A stretch of 44,353 nucleotides of DNA, taken from contig JAGHVF010000048.1 of NCBI GenBank assembly GCA_018064425.1, positions 1-44,353 of the forward strand, in the 5' to 3' direction. Both the position numbers and the translations under genes were made by a program. The notes under the pieces are model-generated. The model worked only from the letters and a program-made list of their open reading frames with translations, had not been told where the DNA came from and searched no databases. Origin of the DNA: Candidatus Colinaster equi (GTDB lineage: Bacteria; Bacillota; Clostridia; Lachnospirales; Lachnospiraceae). Positions 1 to 8,300 of this stretch are shown piece after piece; the first letter of the stretch is position 1, and each line of letters begins with the position of its first letter.

Positions 1-200
1 CAACCGAAACGTACTAATTGATGTGTCGATGATGCCGGAACCGTCCATATTGTGCTATCCCGGCAACCCAAAGGTTCGAATGCAAGTGATTCTGATGCCG
101 GAAATGGCAAAAATGAGAAATCCCGGCAATAGAAAGGTACAAAAGCAAGTGTGTCCGATGCCGGAAATGGCAAAAATGAGAAATCCCGGCAATGTGAAGG
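1..200. repeat. 63-bp tandem repeat array with hairpin core, cut by window edge
   Basis: Units begin at 31, 94 and 157, exactly 63 bp apart, and the bases before 31 resemble the inter-unit sequence, so the array continues left of the window. Copies at 94-130 and 157-193 are identical over 37 bp. Each unit has the arms TGCCGG and CCGGCA about 25 nt apart; the first copy (31-67) keeps both arms while most of the bases between them differ. Because 63 is a multiple of three, several frames stay open through the array. The forward frame from base 2 ends at 268 and would give 21-residue repeats of the form MPE-x7-PGN. Whether it is translated cannot be decided here. Confidence 0.85.
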
Positions 201-239
201 GAATGCAACAAATCATCTGCGCTGAATGCATCAAACGCA

Positions 240-269
240 TTGAGTATTGCGGCGTGAGTGTGTTATAAT
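240..269 (+). promoter_or_regulatory. Sigma-A type promoter of the lipoprotein gene
   Basis: TTGAGT at 240-245 and TATAAT at 264-269 are 18 bp apart, and TG at 261-262 makes an extended -10. It lies 36 bp before the start at 305. The stop of the open frame running out of the repeat array falls inside the -10 box. Confidence 0.65.
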
Positions 270-304
270 AAAATTTAAGACAAATATGAAATACGGAGAT
301 AATT

Positions 305-925
305 ATGAAAAAGAGATTAAAATGGATTGCAGTAATGGTTTTGGTAATATCGGTATTGAGCGGATGTAGTGATGACACACGTGTCAGAATCGAGACCGAA
401 CCTATTGAGCCTGCTGAGAAAATATCTATAGACGATAGCAATGAGGTGCAGACATCGGATATATCTGATGAGATATCAAGTGATGATTTGGAAGAAACAA
501 GTGCAAATGACGTGGATTGTGCGGATGATATGGATAAGCAGACTGAAGAAACTGCCACTGACATACAAGATTCAAATTATATGATTTTTACGGATAAGTC
601 GGCATCCGAGGTAGAAGCATTTGCCCAAAAGGTACGTGATGAGATAGTGGACGGCGATTGGAACGCATTGGCAGATGATATGTGCTATCCGGCATATATT
701 GGCGGAAAATCCGTTAACAATAGAGATGATGCCTATGCGATATTATCCAAAGGTGCGAGCGATAGTTTTATCGAAGCCGTAAAAGCTGTTGAATGCAAGA
801 ATATGTGGTGCAATGGCGAAGGACTTATGTTTGCAAACGGCGAAGTGTGGATTTGTGATGTTATTGTAGATGATGCCGGCAACCTCGAACTGAAAGTGAC
901 AGCAATAAACAGCTTTAATGAATAG
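305..925 (+). CDS. Small lipoprotein of unknown function
   Basis: The 206-residue product starts with a lipoprotein signal peptide: positive MKKR, a hydrophobic stretch, then the lipobox LSGC with Cys22 as the predicted lipidated residue. Residues 25-95 are a low-complexity acidic and Ser/Thr-rich linker. Residues 96-206 form a compact domain, with text such as FAQKVRDEIVDGDWNALADD followed by short strands, reminiscent of small NTF2-like or stress-type extracytoplasmic domains, but I do not recognise a named family. It is probably anchored on the outer face of the membrane. The start follows ACGGAG, and a good promoter lies just upstream. The gene stands alone between two different tandem repeats, and its stop codon lies inside the downstream one. 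Confidence 0.75.
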   Translation: MKKRLKWIAVMVLVISVLSGCSDDTRVRIETEPIEPAEKISIDDSNEVQTSDISDEISSDDLEETSANDVDCADDMDKQTEETATDIQDSNYMIFTDKSASEVEAFAQKVRDEIVDGDWNALADDMCYPAYIGGKSVNNRDDAYAILSKGASDSFIEAVKAVECKNMWCNGEGLMFANGEVWICDVIVDDAGNLELKVTAINSFNE

Positions 926-1023
926 AAAATGTGCCGAATACGTTAACAAAGCAAGCGAAGAAAACATTTTTAATGATTAGAAAGTGTGCCGAATACGTTA
1001 ACAGGGCAAGTGATGTAAAAAGT
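914..1023. repeat. 55-bp tandem duplication spanning the stop codon of the lipoprotein gene
   Basis: Copy 1 is 914-968 and copy 2 is 969-1023. They differ at about ten positions and share the 18-bp core GTGCCGAATACGTTAACA at 931-948 and 986-1003. Copy 1 contains the last codons and stop of the lipoprotein gene. The period is not a multiple of three. Confidence 0.8.
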
Positions 1024-1042
1024 TGAAAGGGAATGACTTAAT

Positions 1043-1873
1043 ATGGATGTATATGCGTTGTTTATAAGCCCAACGGGCAATACGGCGACAGCGGCAAGAA
1101 GCCTTGCAAGAGGACTTGCTGATGTAGTTGGGGACGGAGATTTTTATTCAATTGATATTACGCCATTCGAAGCCAGAAAAGGTGTATATGATTTTGGCGA
1201 AGGTGATGTTGTTGTAATCGGTGTGCCGACATACGCAGGTCGAGTTCCCAACAAGTTGTTACCGTATTTGCAGGAATCTGTTCAGTCATGCGGTGCAAAG
1301 GCACTGGCGGTAGTGACATATGGTAACAGGGCTTATGATGATGCTTTGAAGGAATTGTGTCTTACTTTGGATGAGGGCGGATTTGATATGGTTGGCGCCG
1401 TGGCTTGCGTGGGTGAGCATGCATTCACGGACAAATTGGCAGGCGGACGTCCTAACGAAGATGATATTGGAGCATTGTATGAGATCGGCAAGGCAGTTGG
1501 CAAGACTTTGAAAAAGGATAGCAACAAAGTACTTGATATGTCGATATTACCGGGAAGAGAACCCGAATCAATGGAGTATTATGTTCCGAAGAAGACAGAT
1601 GGCGAACGAGCTGTATTCTTGAAAGATATGCCTCTTACAGATGAGACAAAATGTAACGGGTGCGGTGAGTGCAGAGCAATTTGCCCTATGGGATGTTTCC
1701 GCAACAGTGTAACCAATCCGGAGGGTACCTGCATTAAGTGTCAGGCATGTGTGAAGGTATGTCCTAACGGTGCCAAGTATTTTGACAGTGCGGATCTTAA
1801 GGAGCATATTGCGGCTTTGGAGAGAGATTTTGCCAATAATTCTTTGGAAATACAGTGTTTTTTGATAGAATAG
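1043..1873 (+). CDS. EFR1-type flavodoxin/ferredoxin fusion protein
   Basis: This 276-residue cytoplasmic protein joins an N-terminal flavodoxin-like domain (FMN phosphate-loop-like SPTGNTA at residues 9-15) to a C-terminal 2x[4Fe-4S] ferredoxin domain. The clusters are marked by Cys204, 207, 210, 214 and Cys230, 233, 236, 240 in CxxCxxCxxxCP spacing. This arrangement matches the EFR1-like family common in anaerobic Clostridia, which probably passes electrons between flavin and iron-sulfur partners; the partner is unknown. AAAGGGAA about 12 nt before the ATG is the likely ribosome site. It lies apart from other redox genes, so context does not refine the role. Confidence 0.85.
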   Translation: MDVYALFISPTGNTATAARSLARGLADVVGDGDFYSIDITPFEARKGVYDFGEGDVVVIGVPTYAGRVPNKLLPYLQESVQSCGAKALAVVTYGNRAYDDALKELCLTLDEGGFDMVGAVACVGEHAFTDKLAGGRPNEDDIGALYEIGKAVGKTLKKDSNKVLDMSILPGREPESMEYYVPKKTDGERAVFLKDMPLTDETKCNGCGECRAICPMGCFRNSVTNPEGTCIKCQACVKVCPNGAKYFDSADLKEHIAALERDFANNSLEIQCFLIE

Positions 1874-1902
1874 TTGACATTTTCGTTGGCATAATGTATT
1901 TA
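1874..1902 (+). promoter_or_regulatory. Promoter candidate for the HD-GYP regulator
   Basis: A perfect TTGACA at 1874-1879 begins directly after the preceding stop codon, with TATTTA at 1897-1902 after a 17-bp spacer. This leaves an untranslated leader of about 130 nt before 2043. I see no known riboswitch in that leader. Confidence 0.5.
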
Positions 1903-2042
1903 ATAGGAAGAAGTAATTTAATATTATGTTTAGTAACTTATTGCCATAGGTTGATTATATAAGGGGATATAGCAACTGAAGGCTTGATTATCGCAGACTT
2001 TTAACATTGAGTGACAATGCATCAATGTGAATGGGAGGGAAG

Positions 2043-3089
2043 ATGCGTAACAAGATTTTGGTAGTAGATGATATGGACATGAACAGAGACCTTTTGGCCG
2101 ATATTTTGGAAGATGAGTATTCCGTAATTGCAGCTGATAACGGTTGCGAGGCGCTGAAGGTCGTACGTGAGAACAAGGATGAGATTGCGGCAATATTGTT
2201 GGATTTGGTTATGCCGGGAATGAGCGGTTTTGAAGTGCTGCATGAGCTTAAAAACAGCGGCTATATGACTGATATTCCGGTGCTTGTTATCAGTACGGAT
2301 GAATCGTTGTCATCAGAGAAGGAATGCTTTGAAGCAGGGGTGTCTGATTTTATTCACAAGCCGTTTGACGAAAAATTGGTGCGAACGAGAGTGAATAATA
2401 TTGTTGATTTGTACTTGTATAAGCAGCATCTCGAGGAGACCGTTGCTGAACAGACAAAACAGTTGAATGAACGTAATATCAATATAATTGATTTTATTGG
2501 TAGCGTTGTTGAGACAAGAGATCTTGAAAGCGGTGAGCATATTCAGCGTGTAAAGGAATATACAAAGGTACTTGCTACATCGGTTGCAAGCCTGTATCCG
2601 GAATATAGTCTTTCGGAGCACGACATCAGTGTTATTACTCAGGCGAGTGCGCTTCATGATGTGGGCAAAATAGCAATTCCCGACAGTATATTGCTTAAGC
2701 CCGGAAAACTTACTCCCGAAGAATATGAGAAGATGAAAGAGCATTCAGCCAGAGGAGCTGAACTTATAGAAGGATCCAAAGGCATGTGGGATGAGGAATA
2801 CAGTAAAGTCACCTATGATATATGTCGTTATCACCATGAGAGATATGACGGCAAAGGATATCCGGACGGACTTGTAGGGGAAGAGATTCCGATATCTGCC
2901 CAGATTGTATCGCTTGCGGATGTATATGATGCGCTGATTAGCGAAAGATGCTATAAGGATTCATTTTCAAAGAGGCAGGCTTTTGATATGATTGTTGGAG
3001 GCGAATGCGGTATGTTTTCACCTAAGATTTTGACATGTTTTATTGAAAAAGCAGATGTCCTTGAGGAAATTGCAGATAGAATTGTTTAG
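2043..3089 (+). CDS. Response regulator with HD-GYP output domain
   Basis: The 348-residue protein has a CheY-like receiver (residues 4-122) with acidic pair Asp9-Asp10, phosphoacceptor Asp54 and Lys106 in HKPF. A short helical linker leads to an HD-GYP domain with the metal-binding pair His205-Asp206 (HDVGK), His264-His265 and Gly272-Tyr-Pro. Intact HD-GYP proteins usually hydrolyse cyclic di-GMP or a related dinucleotide, so this is probably a phosphorylation-controlled phosphodiesterase. No histidine kinase lies beside it. The ATG at 2043 is chosen over the in-frame ATG at 2031 because GGGAGG at 2033-2038 is placed to serve it. The promoter candidate is at 1874. Confidence 0.9.
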   Translation: MRNKILVVDDMDMNRDLLADILEDEYSVIAADNGCEALKVVRENKDEIAAILLDLVMPGMSGFEVLHELKNSGYMTDIPVLVISTDESLSSEKECFEAGVSDFIHKPFDEKLVRTRVNNIVDLYLYKQHLEETVAEQTKQLNERNINIIDFIGSVVETRDLESGEHIQRVKEYTKVLATSVASLYPEYSLSEHDISVITQASALHDVGKIAIPDSILLKPGKLTPEEYEKMKEHSARGAELIEGSKGMWDEEYSKVTYDICRYHHERYDGKGYPDGLVGEEIPISAQIVSLADVYDALISERCYKDSFSKRQAFDMIVGGECGMFSPKILTCFIEKADVLEEIADRIV

Positions 3090-3125
3090 TAATAAGGGGA
3101 TTAAATATATATTGGAGGATGCATA

Positions 3126-3758
3126 ATGAAGTATGAAGAAGTTGTTTTAATGGCCAGAGAGTTTTTTGAAAATGCCGATGCAAGAATGGTTTTTGAACAT
3201 GTTGCCATTCAGGTAAACGTCGAGGGAGAAGGCGCAGGTATTTTCTATTTTGAGCTTGCTGACAGAGGTATCTGTATTGAGCCATATGATTATTTTGACA
3301 GAGACGGTCTTATAGTTACCGACGCGGAGATGATTGCCGGTATTACAACGGGCAAGTATACATTCAGCGAGGCACTGAGCAGCGGTAGATTTAATTTTAC
3401 AGGTAATATTGATAAGTTTAATATGCTTAGAGAGAAGGTTGTGTTACCGAAATATCTCAAGATGAAGGAAGCGCGACTCGAAGCAGAAAAGAAGACTGCT
3501 GCGACAAAGAAAGCAGAGCCTGCAAAGAAGACTGCTGCGACAAAGAAAGCAGAACCTGCAAAGAAGGCCACTGCGACAAAGAAAGCAGAGCCTGCAAAGA
3601 AGGCCACTGCGACAAAGAAAGCAGAGCCTGCAAAGAAGACTGCTGCGACAAAGAAAGCAGAGCCTGCAAAGAAGACTACAGCAACAAAGAAAACAACTGT
3701 GGCAAAAAAGGCGACACCTGTTAAGGCTGAAACAGCAAAGGTGACAGCAAAGAAGTAA
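3126..3758 (+). CDS. SCP2-like domain protein with lysine/alanine-rich histone-H1-like tail
   Basis: Residues 1-115 resemble an SCP2 sterol-carrier-like domain: a small alpha/beta fold ending in a pattern close to GKYTFSEALSSGRFNFTG, matching the family's usual GK-x-xxxAxxxGK-x-xxG region. Residues 120-210 are almost entirely Lys, Ala, Thr, Pro and Glu, made of 12-residue units of the type KTAATKKAEPAK, like histone H1 or bacterial HU-tail extensions. Such a tail would be highly basic and disordered and could bind nucleic acid or acidic surfaces. The ATG follows TTGGAGG at good spacing. The gene may be co-transcribed with the HD-GYP regulator 36 bp upstream. The substrate of the SCP2 part is unknown. 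Confidence 0.75.
   Translation: MKYEEVVLMAREFFENADARMVFEHVAIQVNVEGEGAGIFYFELADRGICIEPYDYFDRDGLIVTDAEMIAGITTGKYTFSEALSSGRFNFTGNIDKFNMLREKVVLPKYLKMKEARLEAEKKTAATKKAEPAKKTAATKKAEPAKKATATKKAEPAKKATATKKAEPAKKTAATKKAEPAKKTTATKKTTVAKKATPVKAETAKVTAKK
3492..3707 (+). repeat. 36-bp coding repeats of the basic tail
   Basis: Six back-to-back 36-bp units start at 3492, 3528, 3564, 3600, 3636 and 3672. The first five are nearly identical; the sixth is degenerate. They encode residues 123-194 of the SCP2-like protein. Near-identity at the DNA level suggests recent slippage expansion and likely length variation between strains. Confidence 0.9.
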
Positions 3759-3903
3759 AAACACATTAAATAGGGATTGAAATCTTATGTGACCGGATAG
3801 GTTGCAATGAGTGACAATAGTATACTTGGGGAAGATATAGCAAATTAATGGGTTAGTCTGCAAAATGGTTTGGGGAAATCATTTACAGAAAGTAGGATTA
3901 TTT

Positions 3904-5319
3904 ATGAGAAGAACAAAAATTATTTGCACAATCGGACCTGCAAGTTCAAATGAACAGACCCTTACACAGATGTGTGAGGCAGGAATGAATGTTGCAAGAC
4001 TTAATTTTTCCCATGGTACGCATGAAGAGCAATTGGGTAAGATTGAGCTTATCAAAAAAGTCAGAGAAAAAATGGGTCTTCCTATTGCCATCATGTTAGA
4101 TACAAAGGGACCCGAGTATAGAATCAAGACTTTTGAGAATCATAAGATTGTTCTTAATGACGGAGATACATTTACATTTACAACAGAGGATGTAGAAGGT
4201 AACGAGCAGCGAGTAGCTGTTAATTATCCTCATCTGTGTGAGGAATTGTCTGTTGGTGACCGGATACTTGTGTGTAACGGTCTGGTAGTTTGCGAAGTAG
4301 TTAAGCTTACTAAGACTAACGCAATCTGTAAGGTAATTGCAGGTGGTGAACTCTCTGACAGAAAGAGCATGAATTTCCCTAATAAGGTACTTAAACAGAA
4401 ATATTTAAGTGAGCAGGATAAGGAAGATATTCTGTTTGGTTTAAAGAACGGTATTGATTTTGTTGCGGCATCTTTTGTGTCAACAAGACAGGACGTTCAG
4501 GATATCAGAGATCTTTTGGATGCCAATGGAGGCAAGGATGTTGAGATTATTGCCAAAATTGAGAACAGATCCGGTGTCGACAATGTAGAAGAAATATGTG
4601 AAGTTGCTAACGGAATTATGGTAGCCAGAGGTGATTTGGGTGTTGAGATTCCGTTTGTTGAGTTACCTGCAATTCAGAAATACTTAATTCAGAAATGCAG
4701 ATTGCTGGGCAGCCGTGTTATTACCGCGACAGAGATGCTCGAGTCTATGATACATAATCCGAGACCGACACGTGCCGAGATTTCCGATGTTGCCAATGCG
4801 GTATATGACGGTACCAGTGCGATTATGTTGTCGGGTGAGACGGCAGCAGGTAAATACCCTGTTGAAGCTGTTCGCAATATGGCTGAGATTGCCGAATATA
4901 CAGAGCAGCACATAGATTATAAGGGACGTTTTGCCAGAACCGAGTATGTAATTAAGAACAACCTCGATGCTATTTCGCATGCAACATGTGCTATGGCAAT
5001 CGATGTTAATGCAAAGTGTATAATTGTTAATTCCGTATCGGGTATGACTGTTCGCATGGTTAGCCGATTCAGATGTCCTTGTGATATTTTGGGCACTACT
5101 ACGGATGAGAGAGCTTGGAGAAAGCTTAATTTGAGCTGGGGTGTAACTCCGCTTCTTGCAAAAGAATACAATTCTCTCGATGTAGTATTTTATCAGTCAC
5201 TTGGTAAAGCCAAAGATATATTTGGTTTGAATACGGGAGACAACGTTGTTATGACCGGCGGACAAATCAACGGTCAGAGCGGCAATACAGATACAATCAA
5301 AGTAGAAACAATAGCATGA
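3904..5319 (+). CDS. pyk: Pyruvate kinase
   Basis: Pyruvate kinase makes pyruvate and ATP from phosphoenolpyruvate and ADP in the last step of glycolysis. The 471-residue protein shows the family landmarks in order: TIGPAS, NFSHG, LDTKGPE, the active-site lysine strand IAKIEN, VARGDLGVEIPF, and the long signature from TATEMLESM through RPTRAEISDVANAVYDG. It is the short form without the C-terminal PEP-utilising extension found in some Bacillota. ATG 3904 (MRRTKIICTIGPAS) is chosen over ATG 3865, which has no ribosome site and adds 13 unconserved residues. A strong intrinsic terminator follows at once, so the gene ends its own transcript. Confidence 0.97.
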   Translation: MRRTKIICTIGPASSNEQTLTQMCEAGMNVARLNFSHGTHEEQLGKIELIKKVREKMGLPIAIMLDTKGPEYRIKTFENHKIVLNDGDTFTFTTEDVEGNEQRVAVNYPHLCEELSVGDRILVCNGLVVCEVVKLTKTNAICKVIAGGELSDRKSMNFPNKVLKQKYLSEQDKEDILFGLKNGIDFVAASFVSTRQDVQDIRDLLDANGGKDVEIIAKIENRSGVDNVEEICEVANGIMVARGDLGVEIPFVELPAIQKYLIQKCRLLGSRVITATEMLESMIHNPRPTRAEISDVANAVYDGTSAIMLSGETAAGKYPVEAVRNMAEIAEYTEQHIDYKGRFARTEYVIKNNLDAISHATCAMAIDVNAKCIIVNSVSGMTVRMVSRFRCPCDILGTTTDERAWRKLNLSWGVTPLLAKEYNSLDVVFYQSLGKAKDIFGLNTGDNVVMTGGQINGQSGNTDTIKVETIA

Positions 5320-5324
5320 AATAC

Positions 5325-5355
5325 AGCCTCATGAGTATAACTCATGGGGCTTTTT
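5325..5355 (+). terminator. Intrinsic terminator of pyk
   Basis: A 12-bp stem (5325-5336 with 5340-5351, one G-T pair) with loop ATA is followed by T's to 5355. It overlaps the longest possible reading frame of the next gene, which argues for the later start at 5371. Confidence 0.9.
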
Positions 5356-5370
5356 GTGAGGATGAAAAGT

Positions 5371-8300
5371 ATGCACAAATTTAGCGTTAAAAAACCTTTT
5401 ACAATATTGGTGGCTGTAATAGCTACGTTGATATTAGGCGGAGTGAGTGTGGCAAAAATGCAACTGGATTTGCTGCCGGAAATATCATTACCATACTTGC
5501 TTGTAATTACAACATATCCGGGAGCAAGTGCATCTAAGGTGGAAGCCGAAATCTGTGAACCTATGGAAGGCGCACTCGGTACGATAAACGGTGTAAAAAA
5601 TATATACAGTGTTTGTAATGAAAATTACGGAATGGTGCAGCTGGAATTTTTGGATGATACGGATATCGACAGCGCGATGGTAAAGGTGTCAAGTGCGTTA
5701 AATACACTTGAATCTACTTTGCCTGAGGAATGCGGAACGCCATCCATTATGGAACTTGGTACGGATATGCTTGCCAGCGAATATCTGGGAATATCCAAAG
5801 AAGGAATGAGCATTGAGGAATTATCGCAGTTTACCGAAGATAAGATTGTGCCTGAATTTGAAAGACTGGATGGTGTAGCTAATGTTACTTCGCTTGGTCT
5901 TGTTGAAAAAACGGTACAGATAGAACTTAACAAGGATAAGGTAGACGTCCTGAATGACAAAATTTTAGCTACTATGGATGATGCTTTTGCCGATGCGGTA
6001 GAGCAGCTTGAGGATGCTAAGAAGCAGCTTGAGGATTCCAAGGAAAAATTGGACGACAGTAAGGCTGATTTGATTGAAGCTCAGTCCGATTTGGAGGATA
6101 ACAAAAAGGATCTGGCAGACGGCAGAAGAGAACTTGATGATTCGGTTGCCGAACTTGATGATAAACAAAAGGAACTGGATTCCAACAAGGAAGAGCTAAA
6201 GAAACAGAAGGAAGAACTTGAGAAAAAGAAAAAAGAGACTTATGACAAATTAAGCCAGGCAAGTGCAATAATGGATGAACTTAAGTCTTATCAGACACAG
6301 CTTGTATCAAAGAAAGCTGATTTGACATCTTTGCAGGCATCCAAGAAGGCTATTGATAAAGCTGCTACCGATTTACTTGCATATATTCCGTCGCTTGATG
6401 CGGACAGTGACGGCAATCTTAGCGCAGATGAATTGTCACCGCTTAGTGCAGGCTTGTCTAAGCTTGGCTTGTCAATATCATCACTTGCGGATAAGAGTAT
6501 TTCCGACGTAGAGGGTGAAGTAAGAAGTGCTGCCGATAGCAAAATTGACAGTTACAGTAAAGAGATAGATGCACTTAATGTTGAGATAGCTACTACCGAA
6601 GCAATTATATCCGGATATGAGAGTGAGCTTAAGGCCCTCGGATATACTTATGAAGATGTAGAGCGTATGAAGCTGGAAGCATCTGCGGGATTTGGTAGTG
6701 CCGACGCTCAGATGACTATAGGTGAGACAACGCTTATATCTGCACAGGCGAGCATAGATTCGGCCTACGATAATATTGATGATGCACTTAAACAGCTTGA
6801 TGACGGACAGAAAGCAATAAATGACGGTCAGGAAAAGATTGATGACGGTTGGAAACAGTTAAGTGACGGCGAAGAACAATTGAGTGACGGCTGGGAAGAT
6901 TATAATGATGCTGTTAAGACATATGAGAAACAAAGGGCAGAGGCTGTTAAGAAGGCAAACGCCGATGATTTGTTAAAGCTTAGTACCTTGGCTCAGATAA
7001 TATATGCGCAGAATTTTGCAATGCCAGCAGGATATGTTGATGATGAACTTGACAATTCGTGGCTTGTGGAAGTGGGCGATAATTTTGATGCTGTTGAACA
7101 GCTGGAAAATTCGGTGCTTTGCAATATTCATGATGTCGGAGATGTTAAGCTTTCGGATGTATCGGATATTACAATTATAGACAATGCAGATGACAGTTAT
7201 GTCAGATACAACGGTAACCAGGCAGTCATCTTATCAATATTTAAGAGCTCAACTGCGGGCACCAACGATGTAAGTAAGTTGTGCAAGGCAAAAATAGAGG
7301 AATTACAGAATACATATGATGATTTGTCTGTAATGGTATTAACCGATCAGGGTGATTATATCGATCTCATAGTAAAGAGTGTGCTTCAATCAATGATAAT
7401 AGGTGCAATACTTGCGATTATTGTGCTTGCAATATTCTTAAAAGATATTAAACCTACCATTGTTGTTGCAATCAGTATACCGTTAAGTGTGCTGGCAGCG
7501 TTTGTATGTATGTATTTTGCGGGAATATCCCTTAACATGTTGTCGCTGTCGGGAATGGCACTCGGTATAGGAATGCTTGTTGATAACTCAATAGTTGTTA
7601 TCGAGAATATATACAGATTGCGAAGCCGAGGCATGGAAGCGCCGAGAGCTGCCGTGCAAGGTACAAAGCAGGTGGCAGGTGCAATTATATCGTCAACACT
7701 TACAACAGCATGCGTATTCCTGCCAATGGTATATACGACAGGTATGGTTAACGACCTTATGACACCGATGTGTCTTACAATTATATTCTGTTTGCTGGCA
7801 TCACTGATTGTGTCTATGAGTGTTGCTCCGGCAGCAGCTTCAACAATTTTGAAGAATTGTACCGCTAAGAAGCATACACTTTTCGACAAGGTGATGGTGT
7901 ATTACGAAAAAGCGCTTGATTATTGTTTGCGTGTAAAACTGGTGCCGATTGCGGTATCGATAATCTTACTTGGTTTGACGGCTTGGCAGGTAGTCAGAAT
8001 GGGTATTGTAATGATTCCCGAGATGACTGTCAATCAGATAGAGGCAAGTGTTGAGATGGACGAGAACATGGACCGAGAGGAATGCTACGCGGCTGCTGAT
8101 GAGATTATGGACAGGCTCCTTGCAATAGAGGGCGTAGGCGATATCGGTATTCTTAACGGCGGAGATGAAGCACTCTTTACGGGTATGTCGGATACAACAA
8201 GCAATTTTAGAAATTATTCGCTCATGATATTGACGAGTAATCCGAAAGCCGGCTCGGATGAGATAAAGAGTATCTGTAAAAGTATGGAAGAGTGTACTGC

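Noticed and set aside
31-193. Possible CRISPR array (37-bp repeats with 26-bp spacers)
   Set aside because: The spacers resemble one another, the first repeat is strongly diverged inside, and no cas genes are present. A tandem minisatellite explains it better.
2-268. Coding gene entering from the left edge
   Set aside because: Several frames are open through the array because the period is a multiple of three, and the stop lies inside a good promoter. Not enough to call a gene.
1903-2042. Cyclic di-GMP riboswitch before the HD-GYP gene
   Set aside because: The leader lacks the conserved core of either known class as far as I can read it.
3290-3766. Minus-strand open frame rich in Phe and Ala
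   Set aside because: It is the shadow of the Lys/Ala tail repeats.
2008-3818. Shared 11-mer TGAGTGACAAT upstream of the HD-GYP gene (2008-2018) and pyk (3808-3818)
   Set aside because: Distances to the starts differ and repeats of this length are expected by chance in 44 kb.
3865-3903. Longer N-terminus for pyruvate kinase
   Set aside because: No ribosome site before ATG 3865 and the extra residues are not family-like.
5344-5370. Longer N-terminus for the RND exporter
   Set aside because: It would start inside the 3' arm of the pyk terminator; ATG 5371 has a proper ribosome site.
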